NCBI RefSeq assembly: GCF_021290965.1
Contig: NZ_JAJOYT010000001.1
Coordinates: 310,001-374,000, forward strand
Source of the DNA: Rheinheimera faecalis
GTDB taxonomy: Bacteria; Pseudomonadota; Gammaproteobacteria; Enterobacterales; Alteromonadaceae
Direction of reading: 5' to 3'
Length of the DNA: 64,000 nucleotides
Below, piece by piece: positions 23,864 through 32,585 of this stretch. The position numbers were made by a program, and so were the translations under genes. A model generated the notes under the pieces. That model was given only the letters and a program-made list of their open reading frames with translations. It did no database searches and was not told where the DNA came from. Within the stretch, counting starts at the first letter, position 1. Every line of letters begins with the position of its first letter.

Positions 23864-25954
23864 TTAATGCAAATGACGGTGACCTTGTTTGGTTTTGCCA
23901 CCACCTTGTCCGGCTTCGGTATCAAAGTCACGGATCGTCACTTTGTTTTTTACAAAAGGTTCCACACCCAGTTTTTGGTATAAATCTGCCGGAACCATAG
24001 CTTTACCTTGAGTGATCACCAACGCCAGTTTGCGGATATCGGCAATGTTCTTGGTTGGATCGCCATCGACCAGTAATAAGTCGGCATCAAAACCCACTTT
24101 AATCTGACCTTTGTGTTGTTCCACTTTGCTGTAACGAGCACCGTTTAAAGTGGCGACCTGTAAAGCTTCAGCTGCCGTCAGGCCAGCTTTAACCAGTAAC
24201 TCCAGTTCACCTTGCAAAGTAAAACCCGCCAGCTCGTCTGTACCAGCAACCACAGGAATACCCGCCTTGTACATCATGCCAACAAATTCGACCATCTTGG
24301 CATAGGATTTGGCATAACGTTGTGCAGTGGCTTCATCAGGAATATCCAGTTCAGCGCGGGCGTAAGAGCGTTGCACATCAGGCGGCAGATGTTTGATGAT
24401 AGCGAGCCACGGATCACCCACAGTGCCATCGGTTTTTTTCAGGAAATCAAAAGTAGCCAGCGTCGGGTCTACCGTCACATTGTTGGTTTTTAATAAGCGG
24501 ATAAAATCCTGTACTGCTTTGCCTTGCAGATCTAAGTCAGCCACTTGTTTGGCTGGCAGATAAAACCTGTCTAAGGTGCGGGTGTCAGTGTCAGGCTTGA
24601 CCAGAAAATTCAGTATCAGCTGATTAATATGCTGAATTTCATCAAAACCTGCAGCCACAGCATCTTCAGCTTTGAGGAAAGCTGGTACATGACCGCTGAC
24701 TCGTAAGCCGCGGCTATGAGCATAAGCCACTGTGTCTTTAAGGATTTCTTTTGGGAAAGAGTTGTAGATTTTCAGCTGCGGATAACCATGAGCTGCGTAC
24801 CAGTCGATGGCATTTTTTGCTTCAGCCAAATCTTTAATAACAAAACCATTGCGGGCTGAAAATGCACTTTCGCCTTCCAGAAAACCTGTAGGTACTATGG
24901 TTGGGGCCAACAGCTTATCGGTGTCGATTTCATCCATCATTTGTTGCAAAGTGGCGTTGTCATTGCCCATATCCCGTAGGGTGGTGACACCAGCAGCTAA
25001 ATGCAGCGTCCCTTCCCAACGTGACAAGTGGCCATGCATATCAAAGAGGCCTGGCAATACAATACGATTGGCGGCATCAATTTCATGCCCGACCGGACTA
25101 TTCAATGTACCAGCAGGCACTATGCTGGTGATTTTTCCACGCAGCAGGTAAATATCACTAGGGCTACTTAGTTTCAGAGTTGCACTGTCAAAAATACGGG
25201 CATTACGAACTACGGTTAAGCCGTTTAGCTTTTTCGGTAAAAGTGCCAGCTTTTCTAATAAAAGCGTTTCAGCTTTTTGCTGGATGGCCAACATAGCTTT
25301 GGCATTGTGTTGCCAGCCTTCTTCAATCAGCGTGAGGTAACCTGGTATTAAATAAGCGAACAAGCGTGGATTTTCGCCTTGGGTCGCCCAGACAAAATTA
25401 GGCTCAAAACCTATACCGGTTTGCACCAATAATTGCACCTGCTGCTTTTCACCGCCGTTATCTACGATAAGTTCGCTGACGACTTCCTGAGTTAAAGTGC
25501 CGCTGGGTAACAAAGGCAAAGAGTTTTTACCACTTTTAGCCATAGCAGCTATCGCAATAGACGACAGGTAAGGTGAGCCATCCACAGGCAGATACAAGGC
25601 GTCTTGCTGATATTTTGCCTTGTTTTGTTCTTTGCCTGTACTCCAACTGGCGTTGTTGCCTTCGACTTTAAATTTTTCGTTAATGACAGAGCCAAAGGTG
25701 GTATTGCCTTTAGCCTGATAATCTTTAATAAAACCCTCTTTGTTTAAGCTGATTTTTTCATCCAGCTCCGGGCCACGGCCGTTGTCTTTAAAGATATAGC
25801 GGACGCTGATTTCACCCTGTTCATTGACTTTAACAATCTGCTCGCCGGCTTTGACACCGTTGTCGACCAGGATAGTGTAAGAATACTGCTCGTCCGCCCA
25901 AACCGAGCCAGAGAAAGCTAACAAAGTCAGCAGACTTAATGCGTTGATTTTCAT
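23864..25954 (-). CDS. Secreted amidohydrolase family protein
   Basis: A 696-residue exported metal hydrolase of the imidazolonepropionase/prolidase-like amidohydrolase group. I start it at ATG 25954 (GGAAC upstream); a GTG/ATG four codons earlier is weaker. A signal peptide (LSLLTLLAFSGSVWA) is followed by an unassigned domain of about 220 residues. Then comes the barrel: LPGLFDMHGHLSRWEG (HxH metal site), TTLRDMGN, SGHVPAF, HINQLIL and AGTDELAGFTL (metal Asp). The C-terminus ends in a Gly/His-rich GQGGGKTKQGHRHLH tail, possibly metal-binding. Members cleave Xaa-Pro or cyclic amide bonds; substrate unknown. Monocistronic, convergent with nagP. Confidence 0.82.
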   Translation of the reverse strand: MKINALSLLTLLAFSGSVWADEQYSYTILVDNGVKAGEQIVKVNEQGEISVRYIFKDNGRGPELDEKISLNKEGFIKDYQAKGNTTFGSVINEKFKVEGNNASWSTGKEQNKAKYQQDALYLPVDGSPYLSSIAIAAMAKSGKNSLPLLPSGTLTQEVVSELIVDNGGEKQQVQLLVQTGIGFEPNFVWATQGENPRLFAYLIPGYLTLIEEGWQHNAKAMLAIQQKAETLLLEKLALLPKKLNGLTVVRNARIFDSATLKLSSPSDIYLLRGKITSIVPAGTLNSPVGHEIDAANRIVLPGLFDMHGHLSRWEGTLHLAAGVTTLRDMGNDNATLQQMMDEIDTDKLLAPTIVPTGFLEGESAFSARNGFVIKDLAEAKNAIDWYAAHGYPQLKIYNSFPKEILKDTVAYAHSRGLRVSGHVPAFLKAEDAVAAGFDEIQHINQLILNFLVKPDTDTRTLDRFYLPAKQVADLDLQGKAVQDFIRLLKTNNVTVDPTLATFDFLKKTDGTVGDPWLAIIKHLPPDVQRSYARAELDIPDEATAQRYAKSYAKMVEFVGMMYKAGIPVVAGTDELAGFTLQGELELLVKAGLTAAEALQVATLNGARYSKVEQHKGQIKVGFDADLLLVDGDPTKNIADIRKLALVITQGKAMVPADLYQKLGVEPFVKNKVTIRDFDTEAGQGGGKTKQGHRHLH

Positions 25955-26430
25955 TATAAGTTCCATAGTTTGTGTTCTGACTACTGAAGCTTAAAACAAA
26001 TTGAATCAGGAAGGCAGGGGAAAAGTGTAAGCAGACAAGTAACAGGAATCGATCAGGGTTTGTCGTATCTTTCGCCGAAAAATAGTTTTAAAGTACCAGC
26101 GTTGTTTGGCACTTTATTTCTTTTTTTTCCGCTGTTTATCTTTTATTTGCCAGCTATGCTAATAACGTGTTGGCATTTTTTGGTTGAAGTGACTGGCTAT
26201 CTGTTTTCACACTGTTGCTAATGTTTAGTTTTTATCGTATTTTTCATTTTTAATGAGTGGTTCATGATGGTGATCAAAGCTGTTCGCAAGCTTTGTATGT
26301 ATAATCATCAGGCTTTAGTAAAAAATATTTAAGTAAATCCGATATTTAGTCGGTTAACTAAGCCAGATATCCAGTGGTGTTTCAAAAAGCCTGCACGGGC
26401 GACATAATTTAAGTTGATGAGGTGTATCCT
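25955..26430. other. 476-bp AT-rich intergenic region between two divergent genes
   Basis: It holds the promoters of the amidohydrolase (minus) and cheV (plus). Besides the sigma28-like promoter at 26319, a short CCGA...TCGG stem at 26339-26353 is visible. No ORF with a ribosome site and no RNA gene was seen. Confidence 0.5.
26319..26345 (+). promoter_or_regulatory. Candidate sigma28 (FliA) promoter of cheV
   Basis: TAAA (26319-26322), 15 bp, then TCCGATAT (26338-26345) matches the FliA pattern TAAA-N15-GCCGATAA at all four -35 and six of eight -10 positions. It lies about 85 bp before cheV, a chemotaxis gene, which is the type of gene FliA controls. The match is by eye in AT-rich DNA. Confidence 0.45.
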
Positions 26431-27354
26431 ATGACCAGTTTGATGAATTCAGTTGACCAACGCACCAATATTGTCGGTCAAAATCGCCTCGAACTTTTAA
26501 TGTTTCGTCTGCATGGGCCTCAGCCTTATGGCATCAACGTGTTCAAAGTGCGTGAAGTGATTCGTTGTCCTGAACTCAGTGAATTACCTGGAGCTAATCC
26601 TAATGTCCGTGGTATAGCCCATTTACGCGGCGTGCCAGTTACTGTGATCGACTTAAGTCAAGCCACTGGCGGTAAAGCTATTTCTGATTTATCCAATGCC
26701 TTTATTCTGGTGACTGAATACAATCGTAATACTCAGGGCTTTTTAGTTGGTGGCGTTGACCGTATTGTCAACGTCAACTGGGAGCAAATTTTACCGCCGC
26801 CTCATGGTGCAGGGCGCTCACATTATTTAACTGCTGTGACTGAAGTCGATAATAAACTGGTGCAAATCATTGATGTGGAAAAAGTATTTTCTGAGATTTC
26901 TCCTGTCGATGAAACGGTCAGTGAGTCGGTGAAAGAAAAAGCCAAAAACGCAGACTTCAAAGATTTAACCGTATTAGTAGCAGACGACTCAGCAGTAGCC
27001 CGTAATCAGGTGAAACGTGCCTTGTCGACCATAGGGATCAACGTTGAGACTGTGAATGATGGTCGTCTGGCGCTGAACTGGCTTGAAGCCAAAGCTCAGG
27101 AACTGGGCGGGGATATCTCCGGCAAAGTACCACTGATTATTTCTGATATCGAAATGCCGGAAATGGATGGTTATACCTTAACAGCAGAAGTAAAAGCCAA
27201 TGAGCATTTACGTCATGTGCATATCATACTGCATTCCTCTTTGAGTGGTGTCTTTAACGAAGCCATGGTGAAAAAAGTGGGCGCCGATCAGTTTATTGCC
27301 AAGTTTCACCCTGATGAACTGGTGTCGGCAGTACAGCAGTGGATGAATAGTTAA
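26431..27354 (+). CDS. cheV: Chemotaxis coupling protein CheV (CheW-REC)
   Basis: Links chemoreceptors to the CheA kinase and tunes adaptation through phosphorylation. A 307-residue protein. The CheW-like domain (about 15-155) has QPYGINVFKVREVIRCPELS and IRG-type HLRGVPVTVIDL. The receiver domain (about 180-300) has the acidic pair in VLVADDSAVARNQ and the phospho-acceptor Asp in LIISDIEMPEMDGYT. ATG 26431 is chosen over GTG 26422 because GATGAGG lies at good distance and family members begin with a short segment before SVxQRTxxVGQNRLELL. Single gene; motility genes must lie elsewhere. Confidence 0.94.
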   Translation: MTSLMNSVDQRTNIVGQNRLELLMFRLHGPQPYGINVFKVREVIRCPELSELPGANPNVRGIAHLRGVPVTVIDLSQATGGKAISDLSNAFILVTEYNRNTQGFLVGGVDRIVNVNWEQILPPPHGAGRSHYLTAVTEVDNKLVQIIDVEKVFSEISPVDETVSESVKEKAKNADFKDLTVLVADDSAVARNQVKRALSTIGINVETVNDGRLALNWLEAKAQELGGDISGKVPLIISDIEMPEMDGYTLTAEVKANEHLRHVHIILHSSLSGVFNEAMVKKVGADQFIAKFHPDELVSAVQQWMNS

Positions 27355-27515
27355 ACGCCATCTATAGCGGCAGTGTAGCGTCTGCCGCTTCTTCACTCTC
27401 CAAAGGTCAATAGGCCTGCTGCACTTCTTTGATTTTCTGTTATGATCGCCTCACTTCAGCGTTTGGTCCCTTCAGCTGTACCTTTCGCTTGTATTTTTAA
27501 CTCAATGGACTTTGA

Positions 27516-27812
27516 ATGATTAATTATTTTCGCATTTTGGGCGTGAAAGCCAGCGCCAATGAAGACGAGATTAAAAAAGCCTACAAACGTTTATCCAATA
27601 AATATCATCCGGATAAGCTGCTGAATTTAACTGATGATGAAAAAGAGCAGGCTGGTGCGCAATTACAACGGGTAAAAGAAGCCTATGATGTATTGTCTGA
27701 CGCCAAAAAACGCGCGGCTTTTATTAAAGATTTTAATAATGTGATAGTGCCGGACCCGACTACAGCGATGAAAGAGCTGTGGGATAGTTATTACCCGTCC
27801 GTAAAAGGTTAA
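27516..27812 (+). CDS. Minimal J-domain protein
   Basis: A 98-residue protein made almost only of a DnaJ J-domain (1-70). Helix I-II ([20 protein letters not shown]), the HPD tripeptide at 31-33 that stimulates Hsp70 ATPase, and helix III ([20 protein letters not shown]) are all intact. There is no Gly/Phe region, zinc finger or substrate-binding domain. It would therefore bring DnaK to a partner supplied by another protein. It is the first gene of an apparent four-gene unit (5-bp gap to the next), whose other members are unrecognised, so those products are natural candidates for the partner. Confidence 0.88.
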   Translation: MINYFRILGVKASANEDEIKKAYKRLSNKYHPDKLLNLTDDEKEQAGAQLQRVKEAYDVLSDAKKRAAFIKDFNNVIVPDPTTAMKELWDSYYPSVKG

Positions 27813-27817
27813 AACTC

Positions 27818-28372
27818 ATGAGCAAAACATTCGACAAAAACCGTTTAGAAGCGTTAAAAACTGACGCTTACGAAAATATTGAATCTTATAACGATCCGGA
27901 TACGCCAAAAGCACTGGAAAAATTTACCAGCCAAATCAAAAGCATTTTACAGGCCGATCCGAAGATGTTGCATTCAGTGCCTGAATATTTGCCTGTGGCT
28001 TTATTTGGCCGTGTTAAATTCACCCCTGAAGCTAATCTGAAATGGTCTGCGTGGCTTGCCAAAAACACCATGCCGGTATGGGATGATTTTAAAACTTCGG
28101 TCGCTTTCAATAATGCCGATTTACCGCTGGTCAAAACCATTCGTGAATTTAACGAAGATTTACTGATTGAAAGCTGTGCTGTGCTTTTTATGCTGAATAA
28201 TCATATAGCGGCAGCGCCAGGCCCACGTAACACAGATGACGACGAAGACGAAGATTCAGACGAGTCCTCTTTTGGTCACGACGCTGATGATGATTACGAA
28301 GGCAATGACGAAGAAGAAGAAGGGTACGATAACCAATACGATGAAATCACCTTTAACCGGGAAGGTCGCTGA
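27818..28372 (+). CDS. Unrecognised acidic protein of the J-domain operon, 184 aa
   Basis: No family recognised. Residues 1-125 look like a compact helical domain (LEALKTDAYENIESYNDP, FTSQIKSILQADPKML). Residues 130-175 are extremely acidic: runs of Asp/Glu such as NTDDDEDEDSDESS and DADDDYEGNDEEEEG, a likely disordered tail. No signal peptide or membrane segment, so cytosolic. It starts 5 bp after the J-domain gene and its TGA overlaps the next ATG by one base (TGATG), so it is co-translated with the next gene. Confidence 0.8.
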   Translation: MSKTFDKNRLEALKTDAYENIESYNDPDTPKALEKFTSQIKSILQADPKMLHSVPEYLPVALFGRVKFTPEANLKWSAWLAKNTMPVWDDFKTSVAFNNADLPLVKTIREFNEDLLIESCAVLFMLNNHIAAAPGPRNTDDDEDEDSDESSFGHDADDDYEGNDEEEEGYDNQYDEITFNREGR

Positions 28373-29133
28373 TGAATAGTCTGATTGAAATTGCCGTTGC
28401 GGAAATTAAAGAACTCGCCATTGTTGAGCCAAAACAGGCCAGCAAAAAGTTTGAGCTGATGGCCAACACTATGTCGGATGCGCAACTGGTTGAAGTGATT
28501 GAAAATATTGACATTGTAACTCTGACCCAAATTAACAGTCAGCACGATATTTCGTTTCCTTCCATTATTTCTGAACTGATGACACCGGAGAAAATCCGCG
28601 ACATCGTTTGCCAGCAGCCGCTGTACTGGGAAGAGAAAATCAAAAACAATGCGGAAGATTTAAAGCAGCATACCTTTGATTTTTTAACTTACCTTATTCG
28701 TACTCAAGACAGCGAAACCAAGCAGGCAGAAATTCTTGAAGCTATAGCTGAAGATCCGGCTGGTTTGTTTTATTTGTCTATTCCTTTTATCGAGCTGTAC
28801 CGCGGCGAAGTGATTGAAGATGAAGACGAAGTGCATGATTTATTGCACGAGGAAGAAGAAGATTTAGAAGAAGCCATCAGCTACACCGAACGTCATCTGA
28901 ACGAAGAAGTGCATGGTTTGGGTTACGACGACCCACGTAGCTTGTTGGCACTGATCCGTCAGTTAACACCGCAAGTGGAGCAGGCGATTAAAAATCTGGT
29001 ACGTAACGAAAATTCCGGCTGGGAACATATTATCAATAAGTTCGCCGCTGAGCTTGTGATGCAAGCCAAAGAGAAAAACCAGTCCACAGATGAATACGCC
29101 GAAGTGGATGATATGTTTAGTTTCCTCGATTAA
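28372..29133 (+). CDS. Unrecognised helical acidic protein of the J-domain operon, 253 aa
   Basis: No family recognised. Predicted largely alpha-helical and cytosolic. An N-terminal part (1-150) is followed by an acidic helix rich in Glu/Asp (EDEDEVHDLLHEEEEDLEEA, about 150-172) and a C-terminal helical part ending AEVDDMFSFLD. The start overlaps the previous stop by one base. An acidic patch is shared in style with the preceding protein, although the two show no obvious sequence similarity. A 15-bp gap leads to the next gene. Confidence 0.8.
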   Translation: MNSLIEIAVAEIKELAIVEPKQASKKFELMANTMSDAQLVEVIENIDIVTLTQINSQHDISFPSIISELMTPEKIRDIVCQQPLYWEEKIKNNAEDLKQHTFDFLTYLIRTQDSETKQAEILEAIAEDPAGLFYLSIPFIELYRGEVIEDEDEVHDLLHEEEEDLEEAISYTERHLNEEVHGLGYDDPRSLLALIRQLTPQVEQAIKNLVRNENSGWEHIINKFAAELVMQAKEKNQSTDEYAEVDDMFSFLD

Positions 29134-29148
29134 GGCAAAGGATCAGTT

Positions 29149-30045
29149 ATGCAGTTAGTGGTGCGGGATGCCAATCAGGGGCCTTTTTTAACTAAGGTGC
29201 TGAATTACGCCAAAGCAGAGCAAAAGCTCTCGGAAGCGCAGCTGGAGCAGGTCAAAAGCAAAGCTGTGCTGATGAGTCTGAAGTTTGCTGACAAGTTTTA
29301 CAACAAATACAAAATGCATCTGTTAGAACAAGCTGCCCACGATATTATTGGTGTGGCGAGTTTGGGTTTGGCAGAGCTGTCAGGTCATGATTTGGATAAA
29401 GCTTTGGCACTTCTGATTAGCCCTGAAGGCATAGTCAAACCTTTTCAAAAAGGCTGGAGCATGTTGTCTCAAGTCAGCTTACTGACGCCTAATCGCAAGT
29501 CGTTGTATGGTGAAGTGGAAGAGCAGTTACTGCAAGATATCGCCAGTCCACCAGACATCGAAGAGTGGCAAGGTGTAGCTGTTTATCAGCAGGCGCTGCG
29601 CGAATCACGTCGTCGTCAGGCTATCAGTGTGGTGAAACAAACCTATTTCTACCACACCCAGCTGGACCCGTTCGAGCATTTCAACCTTGAAGATATGTTG
29701 GCTGAAGTGGTGCTGTATCGTCTTTGCACCAAAGGCGGCAAGGTGAAACAGGATTTAAAGCAACGGTTACGCGATATCGATTTAGCCGATGAATGGTTTG
29801 ACGTAACTTTTATGAAAGCTCATACCGAACAAGTGCTTAGCTTGTTACCTGCTGGTTTTTCTGATGCTGTGACTGTGGAGCTGGGAGAAAATTTCCATGC
29901 AGCTTTAGTTCGCACTTTGCAGTTTGCCAAAGGTTATAAAAAGCTGTTGGCAGAAAATGCTTCACCAGAGCGCCGTGACGCCTACGAGCATAAGCAAGGC
30001 ATGTTGAATCCACTATTAGGCTGGCCTCAATATATCGAAATGTAA
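29149..30045 (+). CDS. Unrecognised protein of the J-domain operon, 298 aa
   Basis: No family recognised. Cytosolic, mostly helical. Visible stretches include VVRDANQGPFLTKVLNYAKA at the N-terminus, a mid segment rich in Arg/Gln (YQQALRESRRRQAISVVKQT) and a C-terminal part ending NPLLGWPQYIEM. It is the last gene of the J-domain operon. GGCAAAGGA precedes its ATG. Two bases after its stop, a copy of the palindromic repeat element begins, which may end the transcript. Confidence 0.8.
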   Translation: MQLVVRDANQGPFLTKVLNYAKAEQKLSEAQLEQVKSKAVLMSLKFADKFYNKYKMHLLEQAAHDIIGVASLGLAELSGHDLDKALALLISPEGIVKPFQKGWSMLSQVSLLTPNRKSLYGEVEEQLLQDIASPPDIEEWQGVAVYQQALRESRRRQAISVVKQTYFYHTQLDPFEHFNLEDMLAEVVLYRLCTKGGKVKQDLKQRLRDIDLADEWFDVTFMKAHTEQVLSLLPAGFSDAVTVELGENFHAALVRTLQFAKGYKKLLAENASPERRDAYEHKQGMLNPLLGWPQYIEM

Positions 30046-30046
30046 T

Positions 30047-30142
30047 CCCCGTCGTACTTGAAGCCGCAGCTTTACATCTGGACGGGCGCGGATAAACCGC
30101 GCCCCTACAAGCCGCCTCGCTGCAACATCAATTACTTAGGGG
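30047..30142. repeat. Palindromic dispersed repeat, copy 1 (96 bp)
   Basis: Begins CCCCGTCGTACTTGAAGCCG and ends CATCAATTACTTAGGGG. These ends are imperfect inverted repeats of each other and match copies 2 and 3. The core differs from the other copies: a perfect hairpin GGGCGCGG-ATAAA-CCGCGCCC (30084-30104), which looks like a second short repeat nested in the first. It lies directly after a stop codon. Confidence 0.8.
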
Positions 30143-30154
30143 CAAAGCTAGCCT

Positions 30155-31183
30155 CTACGATTTTGGGCAGTGCTGCTGTACTGCTTTCCACCAGATCACA
30201 TGACGTTTTAACTCTGCTTTTAATTCAGTATTAGGAACTTCGAAGCGCTGCGAAATAGGTCGCGCGAGAGCGGTACCCTGATACAGCTGCTGTAATAGAG
30301 GATACAACTGCTGATAAGTGCCATCCACCTGCGCCAGATACACCTGTACTTTGCCTATAAAATACTGCAGTAAAATGGTATTCAAAATCTCTGTTTTGTC
30401 TGAGCTTTTACCGGCTGGGCATTGGGCAGTTAAATCAACTCGATCTAACTGATTATTTAAGCTTTGCAGCCAGTTTTGGCTGAAGCGTAAGCTTTGTTGT
30501 AACTGGCTTAGCGTATTGGCCTTGTATAACGCTTCCAAAGCCTGTTCGGGATTGATGCTACTTGCCTGCTGCCAGTTCTGCTGAACAATACTTTTTTGCA
30601 GCGCAAGTAAGGAATGTAAGGCTTGCATCGTGTCAGCCACGCCTGCGACTGAATTGGGTTCTGACAAGCTACGGTAGGGATGCAGTTGTTGACGCAAAGT
30701 CTCATCCTGCTGCAAAAAGTTCTGCCAATGTTTATCGATTTGTCTGGCTTTGTCAGAGGCAATGACAGCAAGTTTTTGCTGTAAATCGGGCGCTATATCC
30801 GGATTGTTTAAACAAGGTTGCACTTGCTTTAAAAACGCCAGTTCGTACTTCAGACGCTGGCTTGGCGTCATGACCTTACCCAGACTGCTATTACGTTCAC
30901 CTAACAATAAATCCAGTCCACAAGCCCGTGTAGCCACTAACTCGACCAAGGTAATGCTGCTGTCCGGAATATCAGCTCTGGTCGTTGTGATGGAGGGAAG
31001 TGGCTGTAAATCAAGCGGCGCTGGGTCGTGGATCTCCAGCGCTAAAGTGCGACTAAGCCTGCTGGTATAGTCGTGCATCAGGGATAGGGCTGGGTCGCTG
31101 CAGCCGCTTAACACAAAAACAACAGCAACCAGGCTCACTACTTTAGTGAAAGGCTGCTGCCTGTTGCTGTAAAATTTTGCCAT
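30155..31183 (-). CDS. DUF3080 family lipoprotein
   Basis: A 342-residue predicted lipoprotein. The signal peptide ends FVLSGCSDPA with a clear lipobox Cys. The mature part is helical and Gln/Leu-rich, with the DUF3080-type sequence ACGLDLLLGERNSSLGKVM and LKYELAFLKQVQPCL. Function unknown in the literature I know. Its start overlaps the end of the upstream MATE gene by 41 nt on the same strand, so the two are likely co-transcribed. Confidence 0.8.
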   Translation of the reverse strand: MAKFYSNRQQPFTKVVSLVAVVFVLSGCSDPALSLMHDYTSRLSRTLALEIHDPAPLDLQPLPSITTTRADIPDSSITLVELVATRACGLDLLLGERNSSLGKVMTPSQRLKYELAFLKQVQPCLNNPDIAPDLQQKLAVIASDKARQIDKHWQNFLQQDETLRQQLHPYRSLSEPNSVAGVADTMQALHSLLALQKSIVQQNWQQASSINPEQALEALYKANTLSQLQQSLRFSQNWLQSLNNQLDRVDLTAQCPAGKSSDKTEILNTILLQYFIGKVQVYLAQVDGTYQQLYPLLQQLYQGTALARPISQRFEVPNTELKAELKRHVIWWKAVQQHCPKS

Positions 31184-32528
31184 CTTCTAATCGCCTGATT
31201 TGGTTTTTCAGAATAAGCGCCAACATCACTGCAGCGCAGGATAAACCGACAATAATGCCAATCCAAAAGCCATGAGCGCCCATCTTAGGCAAAATCCAGT
31301 CGGTTAAACCTAATACAGTGCCCAAACCAAAACCGATCGGCCAATAGGCAATCAAGGTGATAAAAAAGATAGGTTTGGTATGTTTTAAGCCACGTAAAGC
31401 GCAAGCTGACACTACCTGTATCGCATCAGAAATCTGGTAAAAACAGGCCAGAACTAAAATAGAGGTAGCGACTGCCAATACTGCAGGATCGGTAGAGTAG
31501 AGCGACGCCACTAAAAAACGACCAAAATAAGTGACTAGTGCTATGCCCACAGCCATCATCATCGCTAGTTGCACTGCGGTGGATACGGCTTTTTTCAGCT
31601 CCTGCACATCATTACTGCCGACCAGATGACCGACCCGTATGGTCGTTGCCATCCCCATACTCATAGGCAACATAAAGACCAAAGCGCTGTAGTTGTTGGC
31701 AATTTGATGACCGGCCACCACTATAGGGCCTAAATGCACAATCATCAGTGGAATAGAGGAGAATAAAGTCACTTCAAAAAACAGCGAAAAAGCAATGGGC
31801 GTACCTATAGCGATGATATGCCATAAATCTTTGCTGTTGGGTTTCAGATTGTCAGGCTTTTTCATATAAAGCGCTGTACTACGGCTTCTGAAGGCGTAAA
31901 TGGTGATAGCAATAAACATCGCCAAAAACACTAAAGAAGTCGCCACACCACAACCGGCGCCGCCTAAAGCTGGCATACCCAACTTGCCATAAATAAACAC
32001 ATAGTTGGCCGGAATATTCACCAGAATACCGACAAAAGCTATCCACATGGTGGCTTTGGTATTGCCTATGCCTTCAAACAAGTTACGGAAGATCATATAA
32101 CCAGCGGCCGGATAAACGCCGTAGCTGACATAGACCAGATAATCGACTGCTTTGGCCCGCAGATTTTCTTCCATCGACAAATACTGCAACGGCAAGTGGA
32201 TATACTGCATAGCGATTACAATCACTGTCGCCAGTACCATCGCCAGATAAAAGCCTTGCAGCGCATTATGCGGAATGGCCTTATGGTTTTTAGCTCCGTA
32301 CAGCTGAGAAATAATAGGAGTCAGCGCCAGCAACAACCCCTGCAAGGTCAGAATAATGGGCAACCAAATGGCAGAAGCCACAGCAATAGCCGCCATATCC
32401 AAGGCACTGACCCGACCTGCCATAATAGTATCAATGACAAACATCATGGTTTGGGTCAGCTGAGCCAGCATAATAGGGCCGGATAACTTCAGAATGGTTT
32501 TTGCTTCAAAGCGGGAAAAAGGTAACAT
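31143..32528 (-). CDS. norM: MATE family multidrug/sodium antiporter (NorM-like)
   Basis: Exports cationic drugs using a sodium or proton gradient. A 461-residue, 12-helix protein with the MATE pattern: ILKLSGPIMLAQLTQTMMFVIDTIMAGRV in TM1-2, with the second repeat beginning AIGTPIAFSLFFEVTLF. I start it at ATG 32528, which opens directly onto FSRFEAKTILKL; the open frame extends 38 codons further but would cross the divergent ribE promoter. Divergent from ribE with a 57-bp gap. NorM next to riboflavin synthase is a common gammaproteobacterial arrangement. Confidence 0.92.
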   Translation of the reverse strand: MLPFSRFEAKTILKLSGPIMLAQLTQTMMFVIDTIMAGRVSALDMAAIAVASAIWLPIILTLQGLLLALTPIISQLYGAKNHKAIPHNALQGFYLAMVLATVIVIAMQYIHLPLQYLSMEENLRAKAVDYLVYVSYGVYPAAGYMIFRNLFEGIGNTKATMWIAFVGILVNIPANYVFIYGKLGMPALGGAGCGVATSLVFLAMFIAITIYAFRSRSTALYMKKPDNLKPNSKDLWHIIAIGTPIAFSLFFEVTLFSSIPLMIVHLGPIVVAGHQIANNYSALVFMLPMSMGMATTIRVGHLVGSNDVQELKKAVSTAVQLAMMMAVGIALVTYFGRFLVASLYSTDPAVLAVATSILVLACFYQISDAIQVVSACALRGLKHTKPIFFITLIAYWPIGFGLGTVLGLTDWILPKMGAHGFWIGIIVGLSCAAVMLALILKNQIRRLEDGKILQQQAAAFH

Positions 32529-32585
32529 AGCAACTCTTGTCAGACAGGCGAAAAAACGCCGTAAAGATAGCACAGCAGAGGTTTT

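Noticed and set aside
32529..32585. FMN riboswitch before ribE
   Set aside because: The gap to the divergent gene is only 57 bp and has none of the conserved RFN elements.
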